From positions 4,229,482 through 4,293,481 of the forward strand of contig OZ024898.1 in the NCBI GenBank assembly GCA_964017195.1: 64,000 nucleotides of DNA, written 5' to 3'. This DNA is from Siderastrea radians (Eukaryota > Cnidaria > Anthozoa > Scleractinia > Rhizangiidae). The notes under the pieces are model-generated. The model searched no databases. It saw nothing but the letters and a program-made list of their open reading frames with translations, and was not told where the DNA came from. The translations under genes and the position numbers were made by a program. This document shows positions 39,748 through 49,034 of the stretch, in pieces (position 1 is the stretch's first letter; every line of letters starts with the position of its first letter).

Positions 39748-40441
39748 TTAAACGTTATTTTTTTTTGTAATCATCCCACGTTCCGAAGAAAGGTGGGCTT
39801 GCATTTGCATTCCTCTTCCCTTAGGAGGTGGGGGTCGGGGGTAGCGTCGTGCTCGTAGCGGTTGAGTTTGCAAGCCTTTTCCGAGTATCTTTTTGACTAA
39901 GTCGATAGCCAAAGGTACTCCGATGGACGCTAGCATACCAAGAAAACCGCCGTATTGTGCGGCGCCTCCCCTTACAACACCTTGTCCAACAAGATATCGT
40001 TCCACTTCCTTTTTCTGAGCAGGAGTCATCCTCTGGGCAAGTTTGTAAAGTTCAATTTCCTTCGGCCCAAAACCCTTTCCGAATTACCTTTTTCAGCACC
40101 TTTTCAGCGCCGAAACTCAAACCAGCACTTGCTAACGCCCCAAGGGCAGGCTGTATTAAAGGTCGTGCCAAACCTAGCACAGCAGAAAACAAGTTTCCAC
40201 CACGCTGCGCAGTATTTTGAACCTGGGTCTGGCTTAATTTGAGCTCAAGCCCTTTCCCTGCCGCGGCTGTTTTTTTCACTCGTGATATTTGAGTAGCAGT
40301 GAGAAGGAGTTCGTCGCCGCACCCAATTTGCTCCGGTTTTACCCTCAGAGCCACAGCTGTTTTCGAAACATAAGCCTTTTGTAGTTTCTTTTTCTGACCA
40401 TCAGTTAGCGCTATTTTGTACGGATGATAAGTTGTAGCCAT
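39748..40441 (-). pseudogene. Polinton minor virion/core protein candidate
   Basis: ATG at 40441, 14 bp after a tatatac motif. The first ORF (40441-40052: MATTYHPYKIALTDGQKKKL, LKPEQIGCGDELLLT-like VKPEQIGCGDELLLTATQ) is followed, after a frameshift near 40065, by 40047-39748 (YKLAQRMTPAQKKEVERYLV, GGFLGMLASIGVPLAIDLVK, a hydrophobic segment). The end is shifted again: the neighbouring frame gives SPPFFGTWDDYKKK and a stop. Basic, Gly-rich, hydrophobic-patch proteins of this build recur in animal Polintons. A membrane-active or core role is plausible but not shown. Confidence 0.7.
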
Positions 40442-40471
40442 CTTGCGTATATATTTTTTGAGAATTTTTTT

Positions 40472-41735
40472 CTAGACGGTGACAAGTTCATTCCCAATTT
40501 GCTTTAGCACAAATTCTTCCTCATTCAAAACCACGGCAAAGATTGTGTAATCTTGAGCGTTAGCGGCTTCATTCAGTCTGTAATGGAATTCGAGCTTTTT
40601 CGGGTCGCCAGTGTCACACTTTCTTTGGTGTTTCGTAGAACAAAGCAGATAATTGGGTATAACTCCCGGAAGTTGGCGAGCTGCAGCTGAACGCCGTTGT
40701 TGTAGTCGTTCTTTCTGTATCTGAAATTAATTAAATCATTCAAAATTCTTATTTTAAAGTCATGGTCGTAATCAAGCTCAGGGTAAAAGCTTGTGCCGTA
40801 CTGAAGGCGACAAGTGGCTAATCTTGCAGAGTTATCACTGTCGATATTAAATGTGTCAAAGATGTAAGGGTTTTGCGTATAAGAATTTTGTTTCCGGGTT
40901 TGTTGGAGGAATACGAAGACATGCTTTGGGTTTTTTACCCCAGGTGTAATCAACCATGTACCATTTGCATCCCTTCGGGAGCTGCTGAGATGCAAACCTT
41001 CTTTCAAGTATTTCCATTGGGTTGGTCGCAAAAAATTTTCATTGACCTGGGTTTGACCTTGGCCAGAAAACTGTAATTGTGGCACCCACAACTCCAATCT
41101 ACGGACGACAATCCATCGAGCTGTTCCATCGTTTTGGAAAATCATTTCTCTGTCGTCTTGCAGAACAATTTCAAACTCAAGTTGCATTGGTGGCAGCAGC
41201 CTGTCTGACAGACCTTCGAAGAAGGAGTATCGGTTCAATGGGATAATAGTTTGAACTGTCTCACCTTCATGTGACAGAAGTGCCCTTGCCCACATTCCGG
41301 CGTTCGTCGCATTGTTTCCAGTCACTGTGGTGGCGTCAAAGTCAAGATACCAAAATTGGTTTTGAGCCACGCTTCTCAAAAAATCGTCCGAAAGTCAAGC
41401 AGGTTTTTGATAAAAATAACCTTGTGGATATCGTTGGCCTCGTACAGAGTTTTTCCCGCTGATTTAAGGTTCAAACTTTTGATCAATGAGAAAGAACCAT
41501 TGATGGGAGCCGATTCAGTGTCAGCGCCAATGTTTGCTCCATTTGCCACGGCTTCAAACTTGAAATCGACGCGGAAATAAGCATTGTACCAGTCATAAAA
41601 ATTGTCCCGATCTCTTACGGTAAATTTGTGGCCCGACTTGTTTTGCGTTTGGTTATTTCGCGGGTATGTGAGTGTAGTATCCAAATTCACTTGGACGTAT
41701 GCAGTCTTCTCGAGATATGGCTGTGATCTAAACAT
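40472..41735 (-). pseudogene. mcp: Polinton major capsid protein candidate (double jelly-roll)
   Basis: Two ORFs, 41735-41376 (MFRSQPYLEKTAYVQVNLDT) and 41379-40573, are joined by a frameshift near 41375. A third short frame to a TAG at 40472 (RLNEAANAQDYTIFAVVL) gives about 420 residues. Motifs include PLNRYSFFEGLSDRLLPPMQ, RRLELWVPQLQF, NFRYRKNDYNNGVQLQ and ATCRLQYGTSFYPELDYD. Size, beta-rich content and position beside protease and other structural genes fit the Polinton capsid set. Identification as the major capsid rests on resemblance to other animal Polinton proteins, not on a profile search. Confidence 0.75.
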
Positions 41736-41777
41736 CTCAACACAAACGGTTATACTAAGGGAAAAAAATTTCTACGA

Positions 41778-42164
41778 TTAAGTTTCGTTTGCCAAAATTC
41801 GATTTAATTTCAAGGCGGCAGATAAAGCAGGTTTTTTCGGCACTTGGTTTTGCAAAATGTTTTCAAGTTTCTTTTTTGTATCCTGCGACACCTTTTGTGG
41901 TTTTGGCTTACGCTTTCGCAGTATTTGTTGAATTTGTTTTGACCCTTTTTCGACATCAATTTCACCAACTTTCTGCCCCGCTTTTTCAGCGACTGTTTTT
42001 GCAGCTTTTTCGGTGGCTGTCTTCACCACATTCTTTGCAGTACCTTTGAATGCTTTGCCGATAGCCATAAGGGTTTCACGGATCACGCCCGACCCCTTGT
42101 GTTTATATCGATACCTTCCGGCGTTTTCGTCAAAAAATTTTGACCACTCACTCGAGTGATTCAT
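41778..42164 (-). CDS. Small basic Ala/Lys-rich Polinton protein
   Basis: ATG at 42164 (MNHSSEWSKFFDENAGRYRY), directly after a tatatacacc motif; the 15 open codons before it are leader. 128 residues with a central heptad-like Ala-Lys stretch (KAFKGTAKNVVKTATEKAAK) and a basic segment (RKRKPKPQKVSQ). It could bind DNA inside the particle or lie under the capsid, but no family is recognised. It sits between the two capsid gene candidates in the same orientation. Confidence 0.6.
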   Translation of the reverse strand: MNHSSEWSKFFDENAGRYRYKHKGSGVIRETLMAIGKAFKGTAKNVVKTATEKAAKTVAEKAGQKVGEIDVEKGSKQIQQILRKRKPKPQKVSQDTKKKLENILQNQVPKKPALSAALKLNRILANET

Positions 42165-42195
42165 GGTGTATATATTAAAGACAACAAAAAAATCC

Positions 42196-42966
42196 CTACT
42201 CTTTTTCAATCATTATGCTGACAGCAACGTCTATCCCGTTGAGATCCAGGGGGTTGTCTCTTCCGTCCGTCGCCCAAATGCCTTATTGAATTAATCTCGC
42301 TTTTGTTGACAGGATGCCACTCAAGCCGATACGGTTCTTTTTGAAACGGATAACTGACGTGTAGCGCTGTTGTTGAAAAACTGTATAAGACATCGCTTGG
42401 AACATCGTTTGCTCGCTGGCTGATCAGATCGCAGTGGAGGGCTAGAAACACCCAACCAACGCTTCTTGTGATATTCGGGACCATTGCTCCAACAAAATTC
42501 TTTTTTCCCGTCAAAATCTTTTTTCATAACCAAGCAATTCAGCGAAATCGTTTCCAGAAAGGCCAAGCTCATAATTTTCATCCATCAAAATGACAACCCG
42601 GAATATTGTCATATCAAAATACAGAGTAAAAATAAAATCACTGTCTTTGTCTTCCGGGTCCACTTTACCGGTTTGGGACTGAAGAAAACTGTTGATGCCA
42701 GAGTAATCATACATTCCGTTCGGAAAAATCAAGGTCTGCCACTCTTCGGTTTTCTTTCTCCAGCGAATTTTGTTGTTACCAAAAGAGGTATCGATGTTGT
42801 ACCATGAGTAGCTCATTGTGATAAGTTTGTTTAGCGCGGCTTTATAGTTTCCTGAACCCAAGTGGATCGGAAGTTGAAAGTTAATTGTGAAATCGTGTGA
42901 AACCTGGTGCCCCCCGGTTCTTTGTTGTTTTGCGAGGCTCGAGTCAAGCAGAAGATTTAACGTCAT
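42196..42966 (-). pseudogene. Polinton penton-like / minor capsid protein candidate
   Basis: The ATG at 42966 follows an attatatagac motif. The first ORF (42966-42511: MTLNLLLDSSLAKQ, HDFTINFQLPIHLGSGNYKA, LITMSYSWYNIDTSF) is shifted near 42515 into 42514-42206 (AMVPNITRSVGWVFLALHCD, SFSTTALHVSYPFQ). Near 42280 another shift gives NPLDLNGIDVAVSIMIEKE and a TAG at 42196. About 250 residues, beta-rich. It resembles proteins encoded next to the capsid gene in other animal Polintons; penton identity is inferred from size and neighbourhood. Confidence 0.65.
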
Positions 42967-42973
42967 TATTTGT

Positions 42974-43938
42974 CTATATAATCACGAACAATTTTTTCTT
43001 TTGCTTTTTGTCGATTGCGCCGAGTCCAACTAGTGAATCAAGCAGAGAAAATACCTGATTTTTAAGTTTTATTGAACTGTTTCCAGCATTGATCGATCCT
43101 AAGCTCACATAAAGTTGGTTAATCAATTTTTCAGCACTGGCAAAGCCACTTCCTTCGGTTTCCCAATCTTGTTCAGGGAAGTCCTCTTCATCGTCTGAAG
43201 GCTCAACAACAGGTCTTCGGCTCATGACAGCTTTTTCCAGGGAGGTTGGAGGAGATTCTTTACTTTTGCGTGGGGGTGTAGACTTTAAGCTCTGCTTCCC
43301 CTGCTGTAGCTTTTTCGATAGAGGTTGGGTTGCCCTTCTTTTTTCATAGATCCCATCTCTTACTTTTTTGAGCTCCTCCACGGAATAACCATGTAATGGA
43401 GATTTTTTACCTTTTACTATGTAATTGGGGTCATTTCCGTATTTCGTGATCAGCTGATTGACCGTTTGCAACAGGGTTGATTCATGGAGATATTCAGGCT
43501 CAACCAGTCCCGGCATCCCCCACTCTTTACGTGTGGATTTTTCTTCCATCAGCGGTGGGGGGGGTGGTGGAAAATCATCATCGTCAACATCTTTACATGG
43601 GGATGGTGATGTTGGTTCTGGTGATGGTGCTGGTGATGGTTCTGGTGATGGTGGTGGTGTTGGTTCTGGTGTTGGTGCATCCGGTCTAAATTCTTTGTCA
43701 GCGGGTTGGTTCTGTGAAATTCGTCCATTGCATAATCAGGACTTTCCTCCGCCTCTTGCGTAGTGGTGCTGCTCTTTTCATCAAGCCTTTTTGTATTAGG
43801 TTTAAAAAGCTCCTCCCCTGAAAGCTGACCAAGCTCTTTGCTTATTTTGTTCATTCTAAATTTTTGGTGAATGTCTTGTGTTTGCTGATCGACCGCCGAC
43901 TTTTCCTCAGCCAACTGATGCCACCGTTGTATTGACAC
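42974..43938 (-). pseudogene. Polinton scaffold-like protein with Pro-rich linker (broken)
   Basis: The reading starts near 43938 with SIQRWHQLAEEKSAVDQQ; the expected ATG is GTG here, 12-22 bp after a ttatatag motif. It continues through ELGQLSGEELFKPN and AEESPDYAMDEFHRTN, then a Pro-rich repeat encoded at 43600-43690 (PEPTPPPSPEPSPAPS in one frame, His-rich in another). After a frameshift near 43705 it ends with the 191-residue frame 43549-42974 (KEWGMPGLVEPEYLHE, HGYSVEELKKVRDG, SLLDSLVGLGAIDKKQKKK). Charged, low-complexity proteins of this style are scaffolds or internal virion proteins. The assignment is inference. Confidence 0.6.
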
Positions 43939-43950
43939 AATTTCAGCCTG

Positions 43951-43971
43951 ATTATATAGAAACCAAAACAA
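43951..43971. promoter_or_regulatory. Shared divergent promoter between scaffold-like gene and ATPase
   Basis: attatataga (43951-43960) lies 12-20 bp from both the minus-strand start near 43938 and the ATPase ATG at 43972. Confidence 0.4.
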
Positions 43972-44604
43972 ATGAAGATTCCAAATTATGACCCAGGTTT
44001 TTCCGAGAGTAGCTACAAGCGAGGCCACCCTTGCATGCCAGCCGATGTTTTCCGGATGCTGATTTGTGGACCCAGTAATTCTGGCAAAACAAACATATTA
44101 CTGCATATGCTTTATGAGTTGCTAGAGTTTGATAAAATTTACCTCTTTTCAAAGAACCTGCACCAGAACAAATACCAGGCTCTTTTGCAGGACTTTGCTG
44201 AACAAATCAACCCCAGAGTTGGTTACGAGGTCATTGAGGCCCCCGGCGATGAAATCATTCCACTCGAGGAGCTACCGGTGGACAACCGAAAAATTGTTGT
44301 CTTTGATGATCTGGTTTGTGAAAGCAACCAAAACAGCATCATAAATTATTTTATCAACGGGCGGCACAGAAACTGCTGCGTTATTTACCTTACTCAAACC
44401 TTCTACAAGGTGCCGAAAAATATCCGGGATAACTGCAGCCATTTTTGTATTTTCAGATTTCTTCCACGCGAAAACAAGTGGATTGCGGATGAGATAGGTG
44501 TTGATCATACCACGTTAGATCGCGCCACCGATAAAAAATATTCTTTCTTTTACTATGACAAACCCCAAAAATTAATGAAGAAAAATTTCGATGAAGAGAT
44601 ATAA
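43972..44604 (+). CDS. atp: Polinton A32-like genome packaging ATPase
   Basis: 210 residues, no frameshift. Walker [10 protein letters not shown] (~residue 33), Walker [10 protein letters not shown] (~105), then [19 protein letters not shown], which includes the sensor Thr/Gln typical of the FtsK/HerA-type packaging ATPases of Polintons and large DNA viruses. It pumps DNA into capsids. It overlaps the next gene by one base (TAATG: stop TAA 44602-44604, ATG from 44604), implying co-expression. It is the best preserved gene in this Polinton. Confidence 0.93.
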   Translation: MKIPNYDPGFSESSYKRGHPCMPADVFRMLICGPSNSGKTNILLHMLYELLEFDKIYLFSKNLHQNKYQALLQDFAEQINPRVGYEVIEAPGDEIIPLEELPVDNRKIVVFDDLVCESNQNSIINYFINGRHRNCCVIYLTQTFYKVPKNIRDNCSHFCIFRFLPRENKWIADEIGVDHTTLDRATDKKYSFFYYDKPQKLMKKNFDEEI

Positions 44605-46197
44605 TGGGGTATATTAACAGCCAAATCGGTGAAATTGGCCAAACGGTGGGTCCTCCTGGGCCGAGGGGTGATATAGGCCCCGCGGGACCACAAGGTCTGA
44701 TTGGTCCCCGAGGGGAGAAGGGTCCTCCAGGGGAGGCCGGTCCACAGGGACCCCAAGGGCAAAATGCACCGTCGGGTCCCCAAGGGGTGGCCGGTCCACA
44801 GGGACCCCAACGGCGAGATGGACCGCAGGGTCCAAAAGGCGACAAAGGTGATCCTGGACCTGAGGGTAGTGCCAGCGGTGCCGCTGATATTGACATGCAA
44901 AATAAGTACGAGATTTTTCGGTTAAAAAGCAATCCTTATCCTATCCACGGTGATCTGACAAAGGTAATAAACTATCAGGACACGAGAGATATCTTCCTTT
45001 CAAAAAAGGAAGGCTGGAAAATGGAAGCAAGCATTAATATGAATAATAATACACTCTACTACGTAAAAGACCCAGAAGGGGCAGATCAAGCCACAAACAA
45101 AAAGTATGTCGACAATCAGCTTTAAAAAACTGGACAAGGCGGCTGACATTGACATGAAAAATCATTCAATTACCAATCTTGAGCTTCCATCAAACCAGAG
45201 ACGCCGCATGTGTCGAGTTTGTTAACTACAGAATTAAACAACTCAATGAACCACATATCAGTAGCTCGACAAATAAAAAGGACGCCTTCAGATACTTAAT
45301 GGAAGACGCTGATGAATCGTCGAGTGAAAACAACATCGGTATTTTGGGTATTAAGGATTTTCCCGAGTCTCCACATCAAATAAACAAAAAAGCTTACGTT
45401 CTTCGGCTCGCGTTTGAAGACAACTCACCGAACCAGTACCGGTCACGCCTCCGTTTTAACCTCCATCCACTTCCGGTCGGTTACTACACGATGGTTGTGG
45501 AATGGTTTCCACCAGAAATGAATGAGGTGAGTGTGACACCACAAGCCACGACGATTTCAATTTCTAATCATACAACCAAAACATTCGAGAAGTACACCAA
45601 AACACTTATCCACTTTCACAGATGGGGTAGCTAACCCCCGCAATACATATTCCTCGACCTGCACGGCACGGTCCGTGATACATCACCCGTAAAAAATGGA
45701 CATCTCATCGTTTATGGCGTTAAAGAAACCGTTTCAAACGTAGGTCCAAGTGTCTCTGACACTGCTTATGTCATTGAAAATGGACAAATGGTAATGCAAA
45801 CAGACCTGTCTTTAAACAGGCATCGTTTGAGTGGTTCCGTTCATTACATAAATGGGATTTTGAATACAAACAATGGAAACACATTTCTATTAAATGGTTG
45901 TGACAAAATAATCATTCCAAATCATAGCCACATATTAACTATAAAGTGCTCTATTTCAAGCTCAAAAGTCAATACACGCCTATTTCTTTAAAAGTAAAAC
46001 AGTCAATCACTTACACTTCAACCAAAGCAACTCAATTACAGACAGTAGGTATTAATTTAGTACTGGCGTTTGGTCTTATGGCTGTGGAACTGGCTTCGGT
46101 TGTGATAAAGATGGTTACCCCATTTCAGGACAAGATGTGGTTCCATAATACGATTTTCCTCTCCAAGTTAATAAAAAAAGATACAAAAAAATTTTAA
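44604..46197 (+). pseudogene. Collagen-like fibre protein of Polinton (broken)
   Basis: [15 protein letters not shown], then about 75 residues of Gly-X-Y collagen repeats (44650-44870), then a region with fibre-type repeats ([13 protein letters not shown]: [15 protein letters not shown] at ~45090 and NQRDAACVEFVNYRI at ~45195), then a beta-rich C-terminal domain (RLRFNLHPLPVGYYTMVVEW, YIFLDLHGTVRDTSP). Frameshifts or stops lie near 45123, 45205, 45632 and 45960. A trimeric collagen stalk with a C-terminal head suggests a receptor-binding spike or fibre on the virion. It is translationally coupled to the packaging ATPase. Confidence 0.8.
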
Positions 46198-47140
46198 AAA
46201 GCGTAACAATCACGGTGACATTGTGTGACAACAAGCGTGACTGTCACGCGTGACATTGCGTGACAGGTCACAAGAAATGACAACATCCTGGTCGGGGGGT
46301 GCTTGTTGGCTGTTCTTGCCTAGCCTTGGACTAGGACTTTCACCGCTGACAAGGCGGTTGTCAATTCCACACTTAACCTCTGGGAGCGAATGTGAGAACT
46401 CCAAGGAGATCTCTGAGCACCCCCCTGTCATCAGTAGGGCCGGAGTGGGCTCACCCGAGGGCACTCTCCCACTGAAAGGAGCCTCCCTATACTCCGTAAT
46501 TCACCATCTGCACGAGCCGTGAACGGGGTTCAGACAGTGGCCAACTGTCACCCACCTGGACTCCACCAGAATTTGTGAACTAACACTAATAATGCGACAA
46601 TCGCCTTTATATATGAATCAATTTTGTCTGACACACATGTGGTACAGCGATATTCAACCTTGCAACAGTTTCTGCTTTTTTTTCTCGTACGCGTGCGCTT
46701 TGACTATGTTGTGATTGCAAAAGACTCCGCCTCAGCCCCCACTCGGTTCAAATTAGATTTTTAAAAAAATAGCGTCTCAACGTTTGCAAACGTTTTTGGC
46801 TGTTAAAATCCAACCTGTACCGCTATCCTAGACAAATCTTCGACCTGTGTGAAGATAATGTCTTATTGTGAAAGCCACAAAAGTTACAGAGCGCCATGGG
46901 AAGGAAATAAGTGGAAAAAAGAATTTATCTTCATCACGATCGATCGGCGGCACTAATGCGAGTAATGGTAAGTTTCAACTGAAAATACACATGTATTATG
47001 CTCACATGATATAAGAAATTGCTGCCACTCACCGGAATCTCATAAAGGTTTCGTCGTAGGCGTGTTTTTAATTCCATTCCGGTCGCAAGTGCCTTAGCAG
47101 TACACACAAAACAAGAAGTTCTCGTTTTGAGAATATTTTA
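46198..47140. other. Non-coding part of Polinton with GC-rich insert
   Basis: After the fibre gene come repeats of gtgacattgtgtgac type (46212-46270). A GC-rich block follows (46280-46560, for example ggagatctctgagcaccccc) unlike the rest, possibly a foreign insert or SINE that I cannot name. The remaining AT-rich stretch has no gene. Confidence 0.4.
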
Positions 47141-47641
47141 TTAAGCTGCTGGCGCGCACTTATAAGCACCATTATTGATTTCGTCTTGAAAGATATGGTG
47201 AAGATTCCTAAATAACCGTAGAGATGGTCCATCATCCACATCTTCATCGGAACTTTTTTCATCATCTGATGATAAGAATTGTTGATCATACCTCCAGCCT
47301 AAATAATCTTTTAAATAATCTATCACATTTCCGTTCTGCGGAGAATACCGATCGAAAAGCCTCAGTATTTCTTGCTTAAGTTGATGAGGTGTAATGGAAT
47401 CGTACATCAACAGAAGCCCTTGGTCAATTTGATGAGGGAAGGTAAACGGATGAACCATTCGTCCTCGATTTTCGCTAAAATGTGGATCATAATAAATCTC
47501 GTTCCAGCCCAGCGATAATCGTTGACAAATCTTTATTTTGACATATTCATTGTACAATATTTCCCCAATCGGCCCCAAGTCTATTATATCTAAAATCCCA
47601 TTGACAAAATATTCCTCGGTTTGTTGAATGATGTTTGCCAT
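47141..47641 (-). CDS. Polinton hypothetical protein, 166 residues
   Basis: The ATG at 47641 follows gcaagtaaaaaatattttgc. Its first residues (MANIIQQTEEYFVNGILDII) resemble the start of PolB (MASITQQAAEVFLQ), and both share the upstream promoter cassette. The rest is acidic (LSSDDEKSSDEDVDDGPSLR) and unlike PolB. It is intact, with no frameshift. No family is recognised. It is transcribed leftward from the right end, followed by the 943-bp non-coding gap, so it could be an early gene. Confidence 0.6.
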   Translation of the reverse strand: MANIIQQTEEYFVNGILDIIDLGPIGEILYNEYVKIKICQRLSLGWNEIYYDPHFSENRGRMVHPFTFPHQIDQGLLLMYDSITPHQLKQEILRLFDRYSPQNGNVIDYLKDYLGWRYDQQFLSSDDEKSSDEDVDDGPSLRLFRNLHHIFQDEINNGAYKCAPAA

Positions 47642-47760
47642 CTTGCAAAATATTTTTTACTTGCGCAGATATTTTTTTCAATAAGAAATTATTTATGCGA
47701 CACTCACAGGTCACACGCCAAATGTTCTCGTTTTGTCTATTTAATTAGACCGCCAGGGAC

Positions 47761-48078
47761 TCATAACAGCGAGAATTTAAAATAAAAGTTCCCTGTTTTA
47801 GTTGATTTCGCAAAACCCTCGCTGAACACGAAATCATAATGTTCCTCTAAAATTTTATCTGCCAATCTTTGGGGAGCCCAGACATCAAATACGTTTACAT
47901 TGTCTCTTGTGCGCAATTGTAATATGAGAGAGACGCCAAAATTGTTTTGTTTTTCCTTGTAACCATGGATCTTGTATATTCCTTTTTGAAGATCACGCCA
48001 TTTCAAAATTTCACTGTGTTGGTTAAAATTTTCCTCTGTTGGCCAAGTTTCCTGTGACTTTTTTTGTTCGGCTGCCAT
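47761..48078 (-). CDS. Polinton hypothetical protein, OB-fold-like, 105 residues
   Basis: The ATG at 48078 comes 14 bp after a tatatata box inside the inverted-repeat margin. Contains LQKGIYKIHGYKEKQNNFGV and VFDVWAPQRLADKILEEHYD, and ends YFKFSLL. Its alternating hydrophobic pattern and size suggest a small beta-barrel; a single-stranded DNA-binding role in replication would fit the family's needs but is only inferred. It is intact and is the outermost gene on the right arm. Confidence 0.6.
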   Translation of the reverse strand: MAAEQKKSQETWPTEENFNQHSEILKWRDLQKGIYKIHGYKEKQNNFGVSLILQLRTRDNVNVFDVWAPQRLADKILEEHYDFVFSEGFAKSTKTGNFYFKFSLL

Positions 48079-48104
48079 CTTGGTATATATACCTGTGCAG
48101 ATAT

Positions 48105-48437
48105 TTCTTCAATTGGAAAATATTTATATTCAATAGCTGACGTGACTTCAATACAAAATATTTTCCGTGACGCATCCGCGCTGGTACTGCCTCCCCCCAT
48201 CCTGCTTGCTTCGCTTTGTGCGCTGGGTGGTTTAAAAGATGTAAATACAGGTGTACGGATGAGGTGGTTCAAAAGAAGTATAGTGGGAATTTGACAAATA
48301 CCACTTTATTCTCAGAGTATTATTTTCGTGTTTTAAACCTCCCAGCGCTTGCTTCGTTTTGTGCGCTGGGTGGTTTAAAAAGGGTAAGTACAGGTGTAAA
48401 AATCAGGTGGTATTTGTTAAACCCCGGCTTTACTACT
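48105..48437 (-). repeat. Right terminal inverted repeat of Polinton
   Basis: Reverse complement of the left repeat, with the same internal duplication. It ends at 48437 next to the aatgt target repeat. Confidence 0.9.
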
Positions 48438-48442
48438 AATGT

Positions 48443-49034
48443 AATAGTTTTGTATTCATTCTAATAAAATGCATTTTTTGTTTACGAACCAACACTTTAT
48501 CTTTTGACTTCTGCTCGCTCGCTTTCCAGCTCTAAATAAAGGAAGTTTCCCTTACATGTCTGATGGCAATTTGTGTGCGCGGGTTTGGGGGTGGGGGAGG
48601 TTGGGCCACTGCTCATCCCATGTTGCAGAGAGAGGGGAGGGGGATGTGCTTTTAAAAACAATGTGGTCATTGATTTTGATGTTCTGAAAAATTACTGTAC
48701 CAAGGAACTACATGTTCCAACATTATATCTGCAATTTTCTTCAACCCCTTCATATCAACCCCCAGAACTAGATATAAATAAAACAGAGTGCAAATTCAGA
48801 TTCTAATTTCTCTAGATATTTTTTCTTAAAAAGCTTTCTGTTCACCACACCTCAAATCTCCAAATCTAAAAAAAAAACCATTACGCATAGCAGTGAATCT
48901 TATATTGCCAACACAAAAAAAACACGAATAAAATAATGGAAAATGACTAACGATATTATTATGTCCTACAATTGCTGCTTATTGGGGTGCAATAAGTATT
49001 GCTGAAGTAAAACAAATTACCAACAGGAAATTAA
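48443..49034. other. Non-coding flank
   Basis: AT-rich sequence between the Polinton and the TTAA foldback element. It contains G-rich runs (48585-48650) and no supported gene. Confidence 0.5.

Larger units (their letters stand above)
32674..48437. mobile_element. Polinton/Maverick DNA transposon (virus-like), decayed
   Basis: 15764 bp with long terminal inverted repeats starting agtagtaaagccggggttta on both ends. It is flanked by aatgt on each side (32669-32673 and 48438-48442); Polintons usually give 6 bp, so the sixth base is unclear. It encodes the hallmark set: protein-primed PolB, integrase, protease, packaging ATPase and capsid candidates. Frameshifts in PolB, integrase, the PLA2-like gene, the capsid genes and the fibre gene, plus a MITE inside PolB, show it is an old inactive copy. 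Confidence 0.95.

Noticed and set aside
44453..44932. Pro/Gly-rich minus-strand ORF
   Set aside because: It is the mirror of the collagen repeat and packaging ATPase on the plus strand.
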